Positions 1 through 5,826 of a stretch of DNA of 5,826 bases are shown here, in pieces; positions within the stretch are counted from its first letter, which is position 1; each line of letters opens with the position of its first letter. Under the pieces are notes generated by a model, which was not told the origin of the DNA, made no database searches, and was given only the letters and a program-made list of their open reading frames with translations. The translations under genes were made by a program, and so were the position numbers. The DNA comes from Candidatus Latescibacterota bacterium (lineage in GTDB: Bacteria > Latescibacterota > MVCY01 > DTYK01), in contig DTYK01000040.1 in the NCBI GenBank assembly GCA_012961925.1, positions 1 to 5,826 on the forward strand. The letters are read 5' to 3'.

Positions 1-314
1 CTTCCAGCGATGGGAAGGGCGTTTTCTTTCAAACCTTTTACGAAAAGGCTTGAAAGAAAAGGAGGCGAAAAGAAAGGGCAGCCCGAAGCCTTCGCCTGGA
101 CCCTCATCGGCTCACTCCTCGGAGTTAACCATTCAGGGTTTCATCCCCACAGCTACAGGCTCAGTGACTCATCTTACCCAGGATGAAATGCTAAAGCATA
201 AACTCCGCCTCGCCTTTGCTTCGCTCAGGCTCGGAGAAGCGGAAGGGCGGCCGCTCTGTTCGCCGGACGGTTCTGCGGCTCAGGCCTTAAGGGTTACTTC
301 CCCTTTTTAGTCTA
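1..314. other. Non-coding stretch downstream of the DUF362 gene
   Basis: I see no convincing gene here. An 86-codon plus-strand frame at 50-310 has low-complexity, Lys/Ser/Pro-rich composition at its start, resembles no family I know, and overlaps the 22-60 hairpin. Other small symmetries occur: ATGCT-AA-AGCAT at 188-199, a CGAAG/CTTCG pair at 84-94, and AAGGG/CCCTT just after the DUF362 stop (about 288-306). The word GCTCA recurs four times. This patchwork of short inverted repeats and G+C-rich phrases is what dispersed intergenic repeats look like, but a copy elsewhere in the genome is needed to show that. No clear terminator with a U-run follows the DUF362 stop on the minus strand. Confidence 0.5.
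22..60. repeat. Long inverted repeat / hairpin, 18-bp arms with a 3-nt loop
   Basis: TTTTCTTTCAAACCTTTT (22-39) pairs with AAAAGGCTTGAAAGAAAA (43-60) around ACG, with 17 of 18 positions complementary. The single mismatch (33/49) becomes a G-U wobble in minus-strand RNA, so the stem is best in the direction of the local genes. The 3' arm ends in AAAA on either strand rather than in a U-run, so it is not a standard intrinsic terminator. Confidence 0.7.
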
Positions 315-1484
315 TTACCATTCCGTCAGCCCCTTCAACGCCTTTTGGGGCGGCTTCCGGTTCGGCAGACGGATCAGTTCATACTCCCTTGTGCCCATCC
401 CCATACGCTCGGCTGCCTCAAAGTAGGAGTCATAGCCCCCTTGCTTGAGCCGTTCCTCTCTCATTTTTATAAACTTGTCACACGGACCGCCGTTCGAAGC
501 CAGATATGGCTTGGAGCCCGGGTAATGGGGTGCCTTATTCACCAGATCCACACATGCCTTGTCCAGAGCTACGAGGTCTGTGGAGGCGACGATTCCGATA
601 TCCGGCGCTATAGGCAGATCTGAAATCGGGGTGCAGTCGCAGTCGGGATCCATATCTATCATGAAGGAGATGGCACCGAATTTCCCCTGAAAGTACTTCA
701 CCACCCCGGATGCCGATTCCGCCACCCTGGCCTGAAACTCCGGCTGATTCTGGCCGAGACTCCCGGAAAGAGCATCCTCAGGGCATTCAGCCGCACACTG
801 GCCGCAACCCACGCACTTATCAAGATCCACCACCGCCAGTCCCTTCTGCAGTGTGACTGCCTGCTCAGGGCAGACGCGCACGCAGGTGCCGCAGCCAGTG
901 CACCTCTCAGAATCGGCCCTGGGTCTCAGCCCCGCATGGCACATGATTTTGGTCTGACGGCAGACCGCTCCCATTCCTAAGTTCTTAATAGATCCTCCGA
1001 ACCCAGAGGGATGCCCCGTGAAGTGATCAATCGCGATCAGCACATCGCTTCGGGCGATGGCGCTTCCGATCACTACCCGCCGGATGTATTTCCCGTTCAC
1101 CTCTACCTCCACACCGTCCCGCCCATCGACTCCATCGGCCACTATAAACGGTGCTCTTACCATTCCATAGTTGTAGCCATTCCTGTGGGCGATCACATAG
1201 TGATCCACGCCGTCATGGCGACCGTGCTGATAAAGCACACCGGTGTCTGTCAAGAAGGGCTTGCCGTCCCGCTCCTTGATCTTGCGCACCAGACGCTCGT
1301 AGAAGACAGGGCGTATCAGCCTGACATTACCGTACTCCCCGGACTGGATCTTAACGGCCACACGGTCACCTTTCTCAATAACGTCCAGAATACCGGACTT
1401 ATCTATGAGTCGCTCGAACTTCACCGGCATGGGCTCCATACCGAAGGTACTTCTGGCATCGATGAGATAGACCTTAGAAGCCAT
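315..1484 (-). CDS. DUF362 domain protein with two 4Fe-4S ferredoxin motifs
   Basis: This is a predicted cytosolic iron-sulfur protein of the DUF362 family; its biochemical role is not established, though electron transfer is the usual guess. The 389-residue frame is intact. The N-terminal DUF362 part runs to about 185 and includes DHFTGHPSGFGGSIKNLGMG at 153-172, a family signature. Two tandem ferredoxin motifs follow: C195-x2-C198-x2-C201-x3-C205-P and C224-x2-C227-x2-C230-x3-C234-P, enough to bind two [4Fe-4S] clusters. The C-terminal part carries DCDC at 281-284 and DIGIVASTDLVALDKACVDL at 295-314, both typical of DUF362 proteins. The ATG at 1484 follows a GAGAGGGAG stretch by about 6 nt. 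It lies 102 nt after the anSME stop, with a 7-nt repeat element between, so co-transcription is possible but not shown. No signal peptide or membrane segment is visible. A role as electron donor to the anSME is a guess from position only. Confidence 0.93.
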   Translation of the reverse strand: MASKVYLIDARSTFGMEPMPVKFERLIDKSGILDVIEKGDRVAVKIQSGEYGNVRLIRPVFYERLVRKIKERDGKPFLTDTGVLYQHGRHDGVDHYVIAHRNGYNYGMVRAPFIVADGVDGRDGVEVEVNGKYIRRVVIGSAIARSDVLIAIDHFTGHPSGFGGSIKNLGMGAVCRQTKIMCHAGLRPRADSERCTGCGTCVRVCPEQAVTLQKGLAVVDLDKCVGCGQCAAECPEDALSGSLGQNQPEFQARVAESASGVVKYFQGKFGAISFMIDMDPDCDCTPISDLPIAPDIGIVASTDLVALDKACVDLVNKAPHYPGSKPYLASNGGPCDKFIKMREERLKQGGYDSYFEAAERMGMGTREYELIRLPNRKPPQKALKGLTEW

Positions 1485-1506
1485 TTCGTCTCCCTCTCAT
1501 TCTAAC

Positions 1507-1589
1507 TCACTGGTAATTAGTCATTGGTCATTGGGAGGTCTACATCCGTCCCCTCGGCAAAGACCAAACCAATGACCGATAACCGATTA
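1507..1589. repeat. Heptamer-repeat inverted element between the anSME and DUF362 genes
   Basis: On the plus strand, four 7-nt units lie head to tail at 1507-1534 (TCACTGG, TAATTAG, TCATTGG, TCATTGG). A 34-nt spacer follows, then three units in opposite orientation at 1569-1589 (CCAATGA, CCGATAA, CCGATTA). The inner units are perfect complements: GGTCATTGG at 1526-1534 pairs with CCAATGACC at 1569-1577. An inner GGTC/GACC pair (1537-1540 with 1562-1565) would extend the hairpin. The last unit contains the anSME stop codon, so the element begins exactly at that gene's end. It looks like a small mobile or hypervariable intergenic repeat. A stem-loop attenuator is another reading, but there is no U-tract. 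Confidence 0.55.
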
Positions 1590-2729
1590 TTGCTCGCAAC
1601 CTTCCACAGGTCCGGAAGCTGCGGGAGGTTTGATCTCCTTTGCCAGAGTCAGAAGCCGGGGCATCGAATGGGAGAAGAACTGCTGATAGGCACGGCAGAA
1701 GAAGTTACTGGCAACAGGCCTCCCCTCACCATCGATCCTGTCCTTCTGACATCCTCCCCAGCAGAAGGATAGCCACCGACACCCCTGGCATTCATGCGGC
1801 AGTTGTTTTTTCTTCCGGCAAAATTGCTTATAAGCAGGAGCTTGGAAGAGGGTTGGCAGAGGAGTATCCACTATATTCCCCAGGCATGTGTCATCTCTTA
1901 CAAAGAAATCACAGGGATAGACCGTGCCATCGTGCTCAACCACCAGATATCCCTGGCAATCAGGTGCAAAAACACAGAACATGGGATGGCCACCGACCAA
2001 GTGCTCCAGTACCGTATCAAAGAGCCGTATGGACACTCCCTGGCTACGGTTTTCCCACCAGACGTCAAAAAGGCCGCACAGGAAGTCCCCATAACCCCCG
2101 ACGGAAACCGAGAAGGGTGCTATTCCCCTGCCGCCCGGGAGCCTTTCCAGGCAAGGGATAAACTGGAGGTATCGAAAGCCCTGTTCAGCAAACCAGTAAA
2201 AGAGCTCCCGGGCCCGGTTCTCGCTTTTTCGGGTGACCATGGCCAGGATGTTAAACTCAACCTCATAATCTGAGAGCAACCTTGCCACCCGCATGACCCT
2301 TTCCCAGGATCCCGTTCCGTCTCTGAGACGATGGTGGTCATGAAGGGCCTGGGGGCCATCCAAACTCAGACCGACCAGAAACTTGTATCGGTTGAAAAAT
2401 AAGCACCAATCCTTGTCGAGGAGAAGCCCGTTGGTTTGAAAGGCATTGCTAACCGCCTGTCCACCGCGGCCATGCTTCATCTGTAATTTCACCACTTCTT
2501 CAAAAAATGCAAGGCCACAAAGGGTAGGTTCTCCTCCTTGCCACGAGAAACAGGAGACAGGGAATCTCAGGCCTAAATATTGTCGGATCACTTCCTCCAG
2601 CATCTCCCGGTTCATGCGATGGACAGGTTTAGCCGGAAACAGTTTCCCAACCCGACGGTAAAAGCAGTACGTACATCGAAGGTTACAATCCGGCCCAGCG
2701 GGCTTTATAAGAAGCTGAAAGGGGATCAT
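1587..2729 (-). CDS. Anaerobic sulfatase-maturating enzyme (radical SAM/SPASM)
   Basis: It converts the active-site Cys or Ser of a sulfatase to C-alpha-formylglycine in the cytosol, using S-adenosylmethionine and [4Fe-4S] clusters without oxygen. The 380 residues match the family's usual ~370-400. The radical SAM triad is CNLRCTYC (C15, C19, C22). SWQGGEPTL at 62-70 is the GGEP motif that binds SAM, QTNG lies at 98-101 and SLDGP at 122-126. The SPASM domain keeps eight cysteines for two auxiliary clusters: C252, C258, C273, C314, C317, C323, C327 and C345, with YPCD at 271-274, whose Asp is the likely catalytic base. A TTG at 2735 is also in frame, but it abuts the GAGGGG site, whereas ATG 2729 lies 6 nt from it, so I choose ATG. 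The Cys-type sulfatase (CAPAR) upstream is the natural substrate class, though its local copy is broken; other sulfatases elsewhere could be clients. Confidence 0.93.
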   Translation of the reverse strand: MIPFQLLIKPAGPDCNLRCTYCFYRRVGKLFPAKPVHRMNREMLEEVIRQYLGLRFPVSCFSWQGGEPTLCGLAFFEEVVKLQMKHGRGGQAVSNAFQTNGLLLDKDWCLFFNRYKFLVGLSLDGPQALHDHHRLRDGTGSWERVMRVARLLSDYEVEFNILAMVTRKSENRARELFYWFAEQGFRYLQFIPCLERLPGGRGIAPFSVSVGGYGDFLCGLFDVWWENRSQGVSIRLFDTVLEHLVGGHPMFCVFAPDCQGYLVVEHDGTVYPCDFFVRDDTCLGNIVDTPLPTLFQAPAYKQFCRKKKQLPHECQGCRWLSFCWGGCQKDRIDGEGRPVASNFFCRAYQQFFSHSMPRLLTLAKEIKPPAASGPVEGCEQ

Positions 2730-2735
2730 AGTCAA

Positions 2736-2741
2736 CCCCTC
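2736..2741 (-). promoter_or_regulatory. Ribosome binding site deciding the anSME start
   Basis: GAGGGG on the minus strand sits 6 nt upstream of ATG 2729 and directly against TTG 2735. This spacing favours the ATG, giving a protein two residues shorter than the longest frame. Confidence 0.7.
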
Positions 2742-2879
2742 GAGGTCAAAGCCTTCAAGCTATCTATTCCACCCTTTGAAGATCGTCCGAGGGTTCATCA
2801 TTTACAACTCAAAACATCGAATCATGTGGCGGTCTCTACCGAATTTCGGACAGCTGAGCTATGCTCTTCAGATGAACAT

Positions 2880-4034
2880 CTACTCCAGAAAGGGCGCCCT
2901 GAGCCTTTTATCCGGAGAGCGTACGATCTCCAACAGGTCCTGTATTAGTTTACCCCCTTTCCACCCCTCTTTATGCCCTTCCTCCAACGTTTTTGGCAGG
3001 TCGTAATTCATAAACACCCACTTCTTGAAATCCTCCTGATAGTTCCAACCACTCCAGTGGATCCCGTCCACGATCTTCAACGATTGTTTGGCACTTTCTC
3101 CAGTGATAAAAGGTTCTCTGCCCTCTTTTATGGAGTGCAGGAGGTCCTGTACCTGAGCAGGGAAGCCGGTGTAAAGGGTGTTTTCTTTCGCCTTCTCTAA
3201 TCCTTCTTTTAATTCGTCCTCTAACGATTTATCCTTAAGGGCGAAGTTTCCGGAGAAGACCTCGAGTTCTCCTTTCTCGCCGATTATCCGTAGCTCCCCA
3301 CCGTTTTCAGGCGCCCCACAGCAGGAGGTGGTGAATATCTTACCGAAAGAGCCGTCGCTGAACTGGATTATCCCATATCCTATATCCTCAACCTCGATGG
3401 TCGGATGCAGGATATTGGTCCAATATCCATACGCTTCGACGACTCCGCCGTGGAGCCATTGGTAGAGGTCCCACGTATGGATCGCCTGATTTATAAAGAC
3501 GCCCCCGCCCTCTCTCTTCCATGTCCCTCTCCAGCCTGCACTGTCATAGTATGTGGTGCTTCTGTAGTGAAAATCGACCAGATAACTGAACTTGATCTCC
3601 CCCAGTTCCGGAATCACTCTTTCTTTAAAGAACCTGTTTTCAGGTGCAAATCTCCGGCCAAAGATCACGCTCAGGGTCACACCGGTCGCCTCTGCTGCCT
3701 GGATCATCCTGTTTGCCTCTCCAACATTGAGGGCCATGGGCTTTTCGACCAGTACATGTTTGTCTGCACCGGCCGCCTCTATGGCCATAGGGGCGTGGAG
3801 GTGATGGGGAGTGCATATGCTTACTATATCTACCCTGTCATCGGCCAGTAATTTGTAAAAATCTGTAAAGTAACACTCCAGACCGAACTCTTCAGTTCTT
3901 GTTTTCACCCTCTCCTCCACCACGTCGCAGAAGGCTATAAGACTGCAATCGTCAGAGAACTCCTTATAAGCCTTTGCATGTTCTACCCCTGGCCATCCGC
4001 AGCCGACTATGCCGACACCGTATTTCTTGGCCAT
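2880..4034 (-). CDS. Gfo/Idh/MocA family NAD(P)-dependent oxidoreductase
   Basis: This cytosolic dehydrogenase family oxidises or reduces hydroxyl groups on sugars, inositols or related cyclitols using NAD(P). The 384 residues match the family's usual length (about 330-400), with no break. Domain order is standard. The Rossmann fold opens with VGIVGCGWPGVEHA at about 7-20, carrying the glycine-rich nucleotide motif. TPHHLHAPMAIEAA follows at 75-88, then VEKPM at 96-100, where K98 is the family's catalytic lysine. The C-terminal alpha/beta domain holds GGGVFINQAIHTWDLYQWLHG at 177-197, with H186 and D189 in the usual catalytic histidine position. The ATG at 4034 is supported by GGGAGG 6 nt upstream, and the nearest in-frame features agree. 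It follows the broken sulfatase and aminotransferase genes and may have shared their transcript. Substrate unknown, though sugar-processing neighbours suggest a carbohydrate. Confidence 0.94.
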   Translation of the reverse strand: MAKKYGVGIVGCGWPGVEHAKAYKEFSDDCSLIAFCDVVEERVKTRTEEFGLECYFTDFYKLLADDRVDIVSICTPHHLHAPMAIEAAGADKHVLVEKPMALNVGEANRMIQAAEATGVTLSVIFGRRFAPENRFFKERVIPELGEIKFSYLVDFHYRSTTYYDSAGWRGTWKREGGGVFINQAIHTWDLYQWLHGGVVEAYGYWTNILHPTIEVEDIGYGIIQFSDGSFGKIFTTSCCGAPENGGELRIIGEKGELEVFSGNFALKDKSLEDELKEGLEKAKENTLYTGFPAQVQDLLHSIKEGREPFITGESAKQSLKIVDGIHWSGWNYQEDFKKWVFMNYDLPKTLEEGHKEGWKGGKLIQDLLEIVRSPDKRLRAPFLE

Positions 4035-4173
4035 TGAAATCCTCCCGGGTTAGTCTTTGATCATCTCGGTTCCGCCCTGTAGGCGTGTTTACGTCGATGG
4101 GATAGCAGTCGAATTGGTGTGTTCGTTCAATGAACAGCTTTCGCATTCTCATTACAATTCACATCATGTCCGC

Positions 4174-4323
4174 TCATTTTCGAATCCCTTTCCATTCCGG
4201 CAAGGTTGACCATCGAGGTTTATCCTCTATCGTTGCAATTTTCTCCTCCTCTCCTAAGATGGGATAACGAGGGAAGGGCTTCGTCCTGACAGGGTTACCA
4301 CCGTTGATCGCAAGTACGGGCAT
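4174..4323 (-). pseudogene. N-terminal fragment of a DegT/DnrJ/EryC1/StrS-type PLP aminotransferase
   Basis: This 49-codon frame starts at ATG 4323, 21 nt after the sulfatase stop, with an AGGAG site 9 nt upstream, so it has a real translation start. Its first part, LAINGGNPVRTKPFPRYP followed by ILGEEE, matches the characteristic opening of DegT/DnrJ/EryC1/StrS sugar aminotransferases, which are usually about 370-430 residues. After the GEEE at about residues 24-27 the match ends: the expected helix and SG-x-W segment is absent, and the frame reads IATIEDKPRWSTLPEWKGIRK to a TGA. I found no continuation of the family in the other two frames before the Gfo/Idh gene, and the PLP-binding lysine region is absent. 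It is best read as a gene that lost nearly all of its body. A small independent protein is possible but less likely. The family assignment rests on a short stretch. Confidence 0.6.
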
Positions 4324-4332
4324 TTTGTTTGT

Positions 4333-4337
4333 CTCCT
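4333..4337 (-). promoter_or_regulatory. Ribosome binding site of the aminotransferase fragment
   Basis: AGGAG on the minus strand, 9 nt before the ATG at 4323, lies in the 21-nt gap after the sulfatase stop codon. It shows that the short frame at 4174-4323 starts like a real gene and supports translation from the same transcript as the sulfatase. Confidence 0.65.
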
Positions 4338-4344
4338 GGAGGTT

Positions 4345-5114
4345 TTACGGATAGTATCTCGCCTCCAGGCTATCAGGTTCCTTTTCACCGGCAGCGACCA
4401 TATGGCGTTTCAACGCCTCCCGCAATTCTTCAGTCACTTTGCGATATTCTCTCCGCCCGATCAAGTTAACCAGCTCGTAGGGATCCACAGCGAGGTCGTA
4501 GAGGTGCCGTTCCACATATCGCCTGCTCGAAGGATCCCTGCCGCCGTCCTTATCCGGCGCAAAGACGCAGTACTTCCACCTGGTCGTGCGTATAGCCCGG
4601 CCCACCAGGTATTCGCTTATCTGTACGAAGGCCTCATTCTGCCAACGTGGGTTCTCCTCCTGCACCAGTGGTATCAAACTGCACCCCTGCATAGTTGGTG
4701 GAACCGGGGTGCCGGCAACATCGAGCAGTGTGGGGGGTAGATCCACCAAGCTCACAAGCTCCCGTATCACCTTTGAACGATCGAACCCTGGACCCCGTAT
4801 GACCATCGGGATGCGTATGGAGGACTCGTGGCAGCTCCGCCTTCTTTGAAGCAGTGGGCCAGGGTCTTCTCCCCCTGTGGTATGGGGATGTGGTTCTTCC
4901 AGACGCCGTGGGCGGTGGCGTATTTGCCAGTCTGGAAGGAAGCCCGTGCAGGGGCGCATACCGGTTGACAGGTGAAGGCATATTCGAATTGCACCCCCCG
5001 CTTCGCCATTCGGTCGAGGTTAGGGGTTAAATCCATAGGGCTGCCGTAGCAACCGGCCGTATCCCAGCGCTGCTGATCCGTGACTACCACCAGCACGTTC
5101 GGTCTGCCTTCCAT
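4345..5114 (-). pseudogene. Type I sulfatase (Cys-type), internally deleted and frameshifted
   Basis: Intact members hydrolyse sulfate esters with a formylglycine made from an active-site Cys. The start is ATG at 5114, with a GGAGG site 5 nt upstream. Residues 1-93 are a normal sulfatase N-terminus: RPNVLVVVTDQQRWD with metal ligands near D13, then CAPAR at 53-57, the CxPxR signature whose C53 would be modified, then QTGKYATAHG. Family homology stops after the gly-gly at 92-93 and resumes in another frame near 4839 with RSCHESSIRIPMVIRGPG, running about 164 residues to a TAA at 4345-4347. The C-terminal part keeps VGRAIRTTRWKYCVF and HLYDLAVDPYELVNL, typical of family C-termini. About 257 residues remain of a usual 450-500. 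The missing block normally holds the GKWH catalytic Lys/His and the TSDHG metal site, so no active enzyme can be made from this sequence. An assembly deletion is an alternative to true decay. Confidence 0.9.
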
Positions 5115-5124
5115 CTCCCCCTCC

Positions 5125-5826
5125 TCAGTAAAGTCCCATCTTCCTCAGATTCTCCAAGCTGATCTTGAGACTCTCCAGAGGATGCCTCTGACATACATCC
5201 TGCTCCACCAGGTACCACTGGGTTCCGGCCTCCCGGCAGGCCTCAAGGATTGCTTCCCAATTGAGATTGCCCTCTCCCACCTCGGTCATGATCTGCTTGT
5301 TCTCCTTTATACCCATATCCTTAAGGTGAGCTAAGGGAAGCCTGTCCTTGAGCCTTCGGCACCAGGCAACAGGGTCCCCTCCGCCGTACTGCACCCAGTA
5401 GGTGTCTATCTCCGCCTGAAGGTATTCAGGATCGCTCTCATCGAAAAGGATCTCCAGGCCAATCCTATCCCCGTATTTTTCGAACTCGAAGGCGTGGTTG
5501 TGATAAGACAGGGTAAACCCGTGCTCCTTGAGGATCTTTCCGGCCTTTGAGAGTTCCATAGCGACCTTTTTGTATCCCTCTTCGTTGTGGTACTCGGAAG
5601 GCAACGCTGGACAGGCAACATGGGGTGCTTCGAGGATCCTTTGCTCCTCGATCACCTTTTCGGTCTCCTTTGCCAACCTTTCGTAGTCAACGTGCGTGGC
5701 ACAAGCATACAGGCCCTCATCGTCCAGGATATTTTTTAGCTCCCGGGGTTCTATTGGCCCTATACCTGAGACCTGAACGGCCTGGTAGCCTATCTTCCTC
5801 AGCTCATGTAGAGTCTTGGCGATATC
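5125..5826 (-). CDS. Sugar phosphate isomerase/epimerase (xylose isomerase-like TIM barrel), 5' end beyond the window
   Basis: This cytosolic enzyme belongs to the IolE/hydroxypyruvate-isomerase-like family, which isomerises or epimerises sugars, ketoses or inositol derivatives using a divalent metal; the exact substrate cannot be told. The reading frame is open to the window edge, giving 233 visible residues before a TGA stop, and family members are about 250-280 residues, so roughly 20 N-terminal residues lie outside. In visible numbering, an early strand reads GYQAVQVSGIGP. Likely metal and substrate positions follow in family order: YHNH at 108-111, EID at 139-141, HLKD at 167-170, EVGEG at 182-186 and VEQD at 207-210. 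A TTG at 5676 could be taken as a start, but the 50 codons upstream continue clear family homology, so it is internal. The stop lies 10 nt before the sulfatase ATG, so the two are probably co-transcribed. Family certain, substrate unknown. Confidence 0.93.
   Translation of the reverse strand, partial: DIAKTLHELRKIGYQAVQVSGIGPIEPRELKNILDDEGLYACATHVDYERLAKETEKVIEEQRILEAPHVACPALPSEYHNEEGYKKVAMELSKAGKILKEHGFTLSYHNHAFEFEKYGDRIGLEILFDESDPEYLQAEIDTYWVQYGGGDPVAWCRRLKDRLPLAHLKDMGIKENKQIMTEVGEGNLNWEAILEACREAGTQWYLVEQDVCQRHPLESLKISLENLRKMGLY

Noticed and set aside
50..310. Plus-strand 86-codon frame at the left end
   Set aside because: Low-complexity N-terminus, no recognisable family, and it begins in the right arm of the 22-60 hairpin; more likely chance or repeat sequence.
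1011..1505. Plus-strand 164-codon frame opposite the DUF362 gene
   Set aside because: Antisense shadow of a clear ferredoxin-type gene; its protein has no recognisable domain.
1640..2273. Overlapping plus-strand frames of 173 and 159 codons opposite the anSME gene
   Set aside because: They mirror a well-supported radical SAM gene with all cluster cysteines in place, so they are antisense by-products of its codon use.
2730..2879. 150-nt gap between the Gfo/Idh and anSME genes as a promoter region or small gene
   Set aside because: Only very short frames occur, and I see no convincing -35/-10 pair or terminator; only the anSME ribosome site at 2736-2741 is supportable.
4100..4135. Possible promoter (TTGAAC plus a TATCCC-like box) and 11-nt palindrome GTTCAATGAAC before the Gfo/Idh gene
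   Set aside because: Weak -10 match with a 19-nt spacer, and the palindrome is too short to call an operator without other copies.
3964..4152. Minus-strand 62-codon frame overlapping the Gfo/Idh start
   Set aside because: Runs out of frame into the Rossmann domain coding sequence, has no good ribosome site and matches nothing known.
4345..5114. Programmed frameshift or two-subunit sulfatase
   Set aside because: A frameshift alone would leave the central catalytic block present; it is absent, so recoding could not restore an enzyme, and there is no obvious slippery site at the junction.

Overview
All supportable genes lie on the minus strand, so transcription runs from the right edge to the left. 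The content is a fragment of a sugar-metabolism and sulfatase gene cluster, with protein families typical of anaerobic polysaccharide or sulfated-glycan users. An oxygen-sensitive radical SAM sulfatase-maturating enzyme and a DUF362/ferredoxin protein point to an anaerobic or microaerophilic bacterium. Base composition looks balanced to slightly GC-rich, and ribosome binding sites are strong GGAGG-type. The taxon cannot be fixed from the sequence alone. The family mix would suit Planctomycetes/Latescibacteria-like or Desulfobacterota-like lineages, but that is inference.

Layout in transcription order: (1) 5826-5125, a sugar phosphate isomerase/epimerase (TIM-barrel), cut by the window edge at its 5' end; (2) 5114-4345, a Cys-type sulfatase remnant with intact N- and C-terminal parts, but the central catalytic block is missing and the halves are out of frame; (3) 4323-4174, the first ~27 recognisable residues of a DegT/DnrJ/EryC1/StrS-type aminotransferase, then a stop; (4) 4034-2880, an intact Gfo/Idh/MocA-family oxidoreductase; (5) 2729-1587, an intact anaerobic sulfatase-maturating enzyme (anSME); (6) 1484-315, an intact DUF362 protein with two 4Fe-4S ferredoxin motifs; (7) 314-1, a non-coding stretch with a long hairpin near its left end.

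The genes fit one theme. The sulfatase would remove sulfate from a carbohydrate, the anSME would convert the sulfatase active-site Cys to formylglycine, and the isomerase, aminotransferase and Gfo/Idh oxidoreductase would process the sugar. The DUF362/ferredoxin protein could be a redox partner. The main oddity is that the two central genes (sulfatase and aminotransferase) are both broken while their flanks are intact. This means either real gene decay by internal deletion or collapsed/mis-joined assembly.

Two non-coding structures are worth noting. One is an ~83-nt element built of 7-nt repeats in inverted orientation between the anSME and DUF362 genes. The other is an 18-bp-stem hairpin at 22-60. 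I found no tRNA, rRNA, CRISPR array or transposase. I see no clear case for a wholly new biological system here.
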